Origin: Distichodus sexfasciatus
Lineage: Eukaryota > Chordata > Actinopteri > Characiformes > Distichodontidae
Assembly: GCA_032718565.1 (NCBI GenBank)
Contig: JAVGVS010000538.1
Location: 1-64,000, forward strand
DNA: 64,000 bases
Direction: 5' to 3'
The notes beneath the pieces are model-generated. The model had not been told where the DNA came from. It was given only the letters and a program-made list of their open reading frames with translations, and ran no database searches. A program made the translations under genes and the position numbers. Shown piece by piece: positions 58,133 through 64,000 of the stretch (its first letter is position 1; each line of letters begins with the position of its first letter).

Positions 58133-60868
58133 CTCTGATTGGCCACGGGCATGTCACAGGAGGGTGTCCGAGCCAATCAGAGGACAGTGCCCCTTGTGTC
58201 CGAAGAGAAAAAAGCTCTTATCTGAAGGTATTCACCTAAATGACAAGTTCACAAAATATTCACCTAAGTGACAGAAGACCCTCACAAGTTAGTAAAACAG
58301 AGAGATGGAATGAAATCCAAGATATAGAATCACCTGCATTTCGCTTTCCTTCATTTCTGGTTTTGTTTCTGGATTGTCAGGGGAATAGTTTTGCCCTAAT
58401 CCCCTAAAACAGGTCTGATCTCCTGTTCATGTATGAGATGCCCTTTAAGTTGGCATTAACCTTTAGTCTGATCTGCCCAACATATCAGGCAGTAAGAGAT
58501 TACTAGGTACATGTTTAGAAGTACAGGCCTAAACATGAAATATTCTTCGTTTCCTCAATAGCTCATTAACACAGAGGCAGTCATTTCAAATTGACATTTA
58601 AAAAAATTATACTGTATACTGCATGCATAAAATTCAAGCATTATATTTGAAACGCAGTGCATATATATCTATATAAATATAAGTACTTTTACTAATATTA
58701 ACCACTGTGTTTAGTGTAACGGTACCTTTTAGGGGCCTCCTGGCCGGTTGGTGGCTTCACAAACAGGGCGCTGAAGGGCCGCTCACATTTCCTCTGCTTG
58801 TGTTTGCCCTGCTCTGAGGTAAAAAAGACCATCAAAATATTACAGTCACTGCCATTTTACTGCAATGACAAGAACATCTACTCCTCGCCTTAAAACTGAC
58901 AACTAATTTAGTGGCAAAATTTTCCACATTTTTATATGTGGGAAGTCCAAAAATCTTTAGCATCACCGGATAAGTAAGCTTAAAAAAACAAGGGTGATTT
59001 CTTTTCTCAAGTATGTTCCCACCTGATTGAATACGAAACTAAATGAAAACTTGAGTGCATGCCGCCAGAAAGCTCAGAAGGTGCCAGAGCGACAACTCAT
59101 TGAACCTGTGAAAGTGACATAAATGAATTGTTCTGCCTCTCACAGTTCAGTTAGACTAGAGTAATGCCACGTGGAACGGCTACCGCTTTATTGGTCGTGA
59201 TTTATTACCATCAGCTACAGTTCCAAGCACTAAATATAGAGAGAAGCGGCTCTACATACACAACAGACTGGGACGCAATCTGACAAGGCTTAGATGAGTC
59301 GGGGTGTTTTCACACTTGGTCCTTTTCAGTCCTCAAAAGCCATGTTTTGTGAAAGAAGCATTTCCTTTTGGATAACTGGTGAGCGTTTAGATCCAAATTA
59401 GTGCTGCACAATATGTTTCAGCATCATCATCATCATCATCATCCTGATCACCAAGGACCACCAACCTGCGATGTGCAGGACACAATAATCACATCACAGG
59501 ATATGTTATGGCAAGTAAGACGTCACAACTTTTTAGCTGGAAAACTTATCTGGTCTAATTTATTACGATTCACTCACAATTATGGGTTACTATAAACGGT
59601 TAAATAAAATATGATTCACACTCAAAAACGTCTTAAATGAAAAATAAAATCACATTTTTATTATTTCTGTTTTCTACAGAGAAACTTTTTCAATTGTGAC
59701 ATTAAACTCATGCTTTTTTATAATTCAGTATTTTTTATATTCATTCTCTTCCAATATCGTGCAGGCCTAATAAAAAGGTTCCAGAAGAACCATAGTGTGA
59801 ACCAGGTAAGACAAGAACTGAAGTGGACCAGAAAAAGTTGGTAGCATAACGGTTAAGGCGTTCGCTCTGTGAACAGAAGGTTGACGGTTCGAATCCCGGG
59901 CCGGTAACGGTATCACTGAGGTACTCATGAGCAAGGTACTGTTCTCAAGCACTGCTCCCTGGGTACTGCCCATGTCAGCTGCCCACTGCTTCTTCACGGA
60001 TGGGTCAATTGCAGAGGTCACAGAGGGCACACTGCTGTGCTGTGTTCACAATGACAAATAATCACTCACTTTCACTTTTTAAAAAAAGCAGACAAGTTCT
60101 AAAGGACTCAAAAAGAACCGTACACCACTACTGCTGGTCTACTTTTCAGTCCACTTCAAGACAGTTCCAGTTTGGTTTGTTTAAGAAGGACTAGATGCAA
60201 AACACCTCCTGAGTCTCCAGTTTAGCATCACACCTGAATCAACTGACCAGTTAAATTAACAAGGCCCTAATGAGTTGCTCCAGGTGTGTCAGAGGAGGTA
60301 AAGACAAGAGGAGGTCAGTTATCAGTAGTCTAGAGAGCTCGAATTGAAGGGAAGTAGACTTCTTTTAGGTTCTTGAACGCGCAGATTTTTGAGTTGTAGG
60401 TTCACAGGTTTAGGATCTTTAATCCAAGGTGAGTGGACTTCCTTCAGGTTCTTGAATGTTTCACCTTGAATTCTTCACCTCTTAAACCCCAGAAAAGAAA
60501 GAAAGTGGACCAGAAAGACAACAGAGTCCCGTCAAAGAGAACAACGTCCCATTTCTGCTGGTCCACTCGGATTTGTTTAAAAATGGACAACGTATGTGAA
60601 CTCACCCCAGTCTAAAACGGGGTTAAAACGTCTTCAAGAACCTTAAAGAAGTGCAGCTGCTTCGCATTCAAACTCTCAAGACTTACAGACGCTAATCTAA
60701 ACCCCCACTCTTGTTTTTTCCATTCCCCACACACGGTTAAACACAAGCCCCGCGGTGAGGAGGCGGGTCGGAGGTGACTCGAGTGACCGACGTGGACTCG
60801 GCTTTACCTCGGCGATGCGACTCCACGCAGCCCCGCTTCGTCCACGGAGCCCGAGACGCTTCGGACAT
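58133..60868 (-). CDS. Unrecognised small multi-exon reading frame upstream of KLHL15
   Basis: Four GT-AG-bounded segments join in frame on the minus strand: 60868-60808, 58813-58726, 58403-58334, and a last exon starting at 58221 or 58216 with its own donor at 58133. The product begins MSEASRAPWTKRGCVESHRR, continues with KHKQRKCERPFSALFVKPPT and QNYSPDNPETKPEMKESEMQ, and ends after 87 or 93 residues depending on the last acceptor (the 93-residue form ends in SFFLFGHKGHCPLIGSDTLL). An in-frame TGA 27 nt upstream supports the ATG. I do not recognise the family. It is basic, with no signal peptide, no membrane span and no repeats. It lies head-to-tail before KLHL15 and begins in a CpG-rich promoter. 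It may be a separate small gene or an upstream ORF in KLHL15 leader exons. Phase agreement at two junctions could occur by chance about one time in nine. Confidence 0.35.
59830..60076 (+). mobile_element. tRNA-headed SINE (plus), full length
   Basis: Head GTTGGTAGCATAACGGTTAA and ACGGTTCGAATCCCGGGCCG; body GTACTCATGAGCAAGGTACT, AGCACTGCTCCCTGGGTACT and CACGGATGGGTCAATTGCAG; tail CACAATGACAAATAATCACT. Box B is intact. It sits in the intron of the small reading frame above. Confidence 0.85.
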
Positions 60869-61140
60869 GGAGCGCCTGCTGTTCCGCCGCGATCACGCAC
60901 AGCGGAGACGCGGATTAAGCCATCGACGCCGACATCAACGTCCGTCTCTGCCTCCAGCTCTCGACTAAACCGATGCTATTGGGACCGGACTGCTAAACTG
61001 TGTTTGTCTACGGCGCTTACAGCCATCCTAGACGCCATATTATTGTCTGCACTGACGTCATTTCCTGGCCAGGAGAAGTGGGAAGAGGACCGGAAGTGGG
61101 GTCGCCTCGGCTCCTCGGCTCGGTTGCCGGCTTGCAGCCT
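60869..61140 (-). promoter_or_regulatory. CpG-rich promoter with YY1, CRE and ETS-type motifs
   Basis: Marked CpG enrichment in otherwise AT-rich DNA. GACGCCAT at 61031-61038 is the reverse of ATGGCGTC (YY1 type), TGACGTCA at 61053-61060 is a CRE palindrome, and CCGGAAGT at 61090-61097 is an ETS core. This combination is typical of TATA-less housekeeping promoters. Transcription leftward toward KLHL15 is inferred from the exon chain beginning at 60868. Confidence 0.6.
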
Positions 61141-61527
61141 TGCGCGTTTCACCTCAAAGTTTCAAGAGTATTTTGAGGGGTGTAAAACGCAGGTTTCATC
61201 ACGATACGATATTACACCTAAAATTTAAAACTTTTAAGCTTTTTTTTTATTTACGGGAAACCAACAACAGACCAGTGTGACAGAATTTGAGATGTTCACG
61301 ACCTCATGCGTCTTTTCTGTGACTGAACAATAGTTTGTGTTGCTTACAACTGAAACCCAAAATTGTGATTTTTATAAGTTAATATAAAAATAACTTTGAT
61401 AACCAACAGCTGATAAACATCAGGAAAAGAGGCAGATGCTAGGTAGGGGTGTAAATCACAAGTTTCATCACTACATTATTATATTTATTCACAGTGTTAT
61501 GCAAGTTACTTGCAAAGTGTAATACAC

Positions 61528-62420
61528 TAGGGTGACCAGACGTCCTCTTTTCCCTGGACATGTCCTCTTTTTGAGACCTGGAAATTACGTCCGGCCGGGG
61601 TTTCAGAATTGTCTGGGATCTCTAAATTACAGGGACGAAGCGTCTATCTTCACAGTTCGACACCTTTTTTGACAAATCAAATCAAATCAAACCAAATAAC
61701 TAATCCCAAACCGCTGCATGACTATAAAATCATGTAGAACGATATTTTTAATGTTCCAGTGCAGTGTAGTTTTCAGTTAGTCACGGATTTAGCATCAAGT
61801 GAATCAATACTGGTTAGAATATGAAAACATATTCAAGATGAAAAAGTTATTTGTTACATAGTTATACAAGAATAACATAGTAATGAAAGATAAACTTGTT
61901 CTAGTTCAGTACTGTTCAAGTAATATTTAATTAGGTAAGCACATATATTAAATAAAAGTAAACGTGGATCTACGTTGATATGGAAAATATATACAAAAGT
62001 TATATATATATAATTAATTTATTAAAATTATACAAATATATTAATAAAATTATGATTACATATAGCATATTTAGTAAATGAATTAACTGAAATCTGCCAC
62101 ATCTATGTGTCATTCGTTCACTCGATTTTCAAAACCCCCCCAAAAAAAGATGACAAAACACTGTGAGACATCGCCTCCACTGGACGTGAGAATGCCATGT
62201 CCATGCTGCTTCAGGAAAATAATTCAAAAGTGGTGCAGAAGTAGTAAGTATACTCAGTACCAGTAACATTGTAATGTAATTGTATTTGTATTTGTAATTG
62301 TAATTGGTATTGTGGAAGTAAAACTTGAATTGTAAAATGAGGAATACACACACACACACACACCGCCTGGGGTCTGGCGATAAGGTCCTCTTTTTCACAA
62401 ATGTAAATCTGGTCACCCTA
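61528..62420. mobile_element. hAT-type MITE with AATACAC target duplication
   Basis: Ends TAGGGTGACCAGACGTCCTC on the left and GGTCACCCTA on the right, with an additional inverted GTCCTCTTTT block near each end. AATACAC flanks both sides (61521-61527 and 62421-62427), with a following T on the right. A CACACA tract lies at 62347-62362. Size 893 bp, no transposase. Confidence 0.85.
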
Positions 62421-62924
62421 AATACACTATACATTATTTGTTGCTGGTATTCAAATGTAATCCTCTACCTTACAATATTACTGTCTCAGAATTGTAATCG
62501 TTACATGACTTCTGTAACTTTTCAGTTACTTTCACCAAAATAACTGTGAAGATATAACTTGACATTCTAAGATGAGAAAAAGTATTGCAGATCATTACAT
62601 GCCCGTAAAGGTGATGTTTTTGTAGCATAATGATTATAAAAGCAATCCAGGCTACAAAATAACATGATTAATATAACTGGCAAAGTAAGGCTTAAGAGAC
62701 AATTCAAGAAACATTAACAGCCAAAATGAAAATGACCAGAATTTGAATAACATCAGCACAGAGGTGGAATAAATATTAAGTCTAGGCTGTCTATCATCAA
62801 ACAAAACAAAACTATATCCCACATTAATGCTTACTATAATCTACAAGAAAAGATGCATTTTCTTACGACGTCATTCCTTTATTCTCTTTGAATTCAAGAG
62901 ATTCACAACATAAGTCATGCATAA

Positions 62925-63394
62925 TGCTCAAGGTGTTTTTTCAAATTGCTAGTGCTATTTCTCGACGTTGGATAGTTCTTCAGGGTTTGGGCAAAGATTG
63001 CACTTGACTAAAACAGTCTTTTTATCTTCATCCCTGATGAACTCAAAGTAATGCGCAAACGTCCACCTCGCAAAAGTACTGTCTTCTGCCATCTCACCAG
63101 AGAAGCAAGCCTTATGTGATGCACTGTGCAAGGGGCTCAACTAACCACCAACAGCAAATACAGCTCTTGCGCATTTTTATTATCACAGATAATTCATATG
63201 AGGTCTCGCGGTCTTGCTGTTTTTAAACAAAAACATTTTTGGTTAAAAGTGCTTTGTAACGCACGCGTTACTGAACATGTACCGAGTAAAATATTACTGA
63301 AAATTGATAGTAGTGCCTTACATTACTACGTTACAGCAAAAAGTAATCCGTTACTGTAACTCGTTACTTTTGTAATGCATTACTCCCAACACTG
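62925..63394 (-). mobile_element. hAT transposon end with BED-type zinc-finger fragment
   Basis: The minus strand starts at 63394 with CAGTGTTGGGAGTAATGCAT, a terminus common to fish hAT elements, then reads TACAAAAGTAACGAGTTAC. A frame from ATG 63092 to a stop at 62955 encodes MAEDSTFARWTFAHYFEFIR and then DEDKKTVLVKCNLCPNPEEL, the first half of a BED zinc finger (Cys-x2-Cys). The frame stops before the His/Cys second half, so only the N-terminus of the transposase remains. The region 62430-62560 has related GTAATCGTTAC wording but I could not define the opposite terminus. Confidence 0.75.
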
Positions 63395-64000
63395 TTTATT
63401 CAAAGATAAAGATTCGTTATCTGCCAATATCACAAAGTCTGCTCCGATACGATTTTGACTTGATTCAATTAATTTAACCAGTAATCAACATAAGTCGATT
63501 AAATGTGCTGCTTTAACACAATCGCTTCATATCACAAGAAAAGCAACTAAAACACTTAACTATTTATATTCCTGTGCTAAACCAGATATCTACTTATTTG
63601 ATAGACCTCTCATTAAAGATATGTTGCAATATGTATGATTGACGTTTTCATTTTGGATCAATGCTAAAGTCATTGAATCAGTGTAGCATGATGTATTTTT
63701 ACAGACCTTGTACTTATAAGTTTTAAACCTGAATGTAGAACTTGTTTTCAACCCTGGACACCATTTTGTACACTAATTTCTGTCCTGTACTTTACTTCAT
63801 AGATAAACGAGTACAGCATGCAGTGAAATGTAAACCTGATACGCTTACGATATAAAATATGTAGAACAAATTATATAGCCATTCACATTTCCAGCATTTG
63901 CCAGACACTCTTGATTTTTATTTCCTAATTACAAGAACAGTCATAACTTGGGATTAAGGGCAATGCTCAAGAGCTCAGTGGTGCATTTTATTCTCCTGGA
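63395..64000. other. No gene; decayed core repeat at the end
   Basis: AT-rich, with a short decayed match to the teleost core repeat at 63880-63960 (CATTTCCAGCATTTGCCAGA, GGGATTAAGGGCAATGCT). Nothing else is recognised. Confidence 0.4.

Noticed and set aside
59838..59915. Possible additional tRNA genes at SINE heads (also 14262, 14580, 21222, 44655)
   Set aside because: Box A and box B are present but the acceptor and anticodon stems do not pair, and each is followed by the shared SINE body and tail.
60755..61228. Plus-strand 157-codon frame in the CpG island
   Set aside because: High GC keeps the frame open, the composition is Arg/Pro/Ser-rich, no recognised motif is present, and the promoter motifs overlap it.

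Overview
This window is animal nuclear DNA, almost certainly from a teleost fish. It is AT-rich and has vertebrate-type split genes with GT-AG introns. About half is dispersed repeats of fish type: tRNA-headed SINEs, LINE reverse-transcriptase fragments, Tc1-like, hAT-like and TTAA-flanked elements, fold-back MITEs and long minisatellites. CMBL next to CCT5 is an arrangement also known in mammals. An ostariophysan such as a catfish is my guess from the repeat types; it is not proven.

Layout. 1-2300: AT-rich sequence with a LINE 3' fragment and a GATA microsatellite. 2300-6380: CMBL copy 1 (+), five coding exons, 245 aa, intact catalytic triad; intron 1 holds a SINE and a 5'-truncated LINE. 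7640-18900: CCT5 (+), eleven coding exons, 541 aa, CpG-rich promoter with a heat-shock-element-like motif; intron 1 carries a decayed duplicate of exon 3. 18970-21600: hAT MITE, Tc1 MITE, LINE and SINEs. 21824-26281: CMBL copy 2 (-), with exons 3-5 open, exon 1 broken and exon 2 not found. 26600-28750: microsatellites and a degenerate telomere-like minisatellite. 29815-35224: CMBL copy 3 (-), decayed in every exon except exon 4, with a 1.4 kb minisatellite inside. 35600-39540: little that I can explain. 40366-40439: tRNA-Thr(AGT) (-), followed by a fold-back element. 41900-46680: repeats, including a broken Tc1-like element. 48227-48942: second fold-back element. 50087-54835: KLHL15 (-), two coding exons, about 625 aa. 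58133-60868 (-): a run of small exons with consistent splice phase, starting in a CpG-rich promoter with YY1, CRE and ETS-type sites. These are either an unrecognised small protein gene or the leader of KLHL15. 61528-64000: hAT-type elements and a BED-finger fragment.

The three recognised genes are unrelated in role: a cytosolic hydrolase of the dienelactone hydrolase family, a chaperonin subunit, and a Cullin-3 substrate adaptor. I see no operon-like or defence-like system. The points most worth following are the CMBL family expansion and decay, the exon-3 duplication inside CCT5, the unassigned exon chain upstream of KLHL15, the serine/glutamine insertion in the KLHL15 kelch region, and several elements whose target-site duplications can be read directly.
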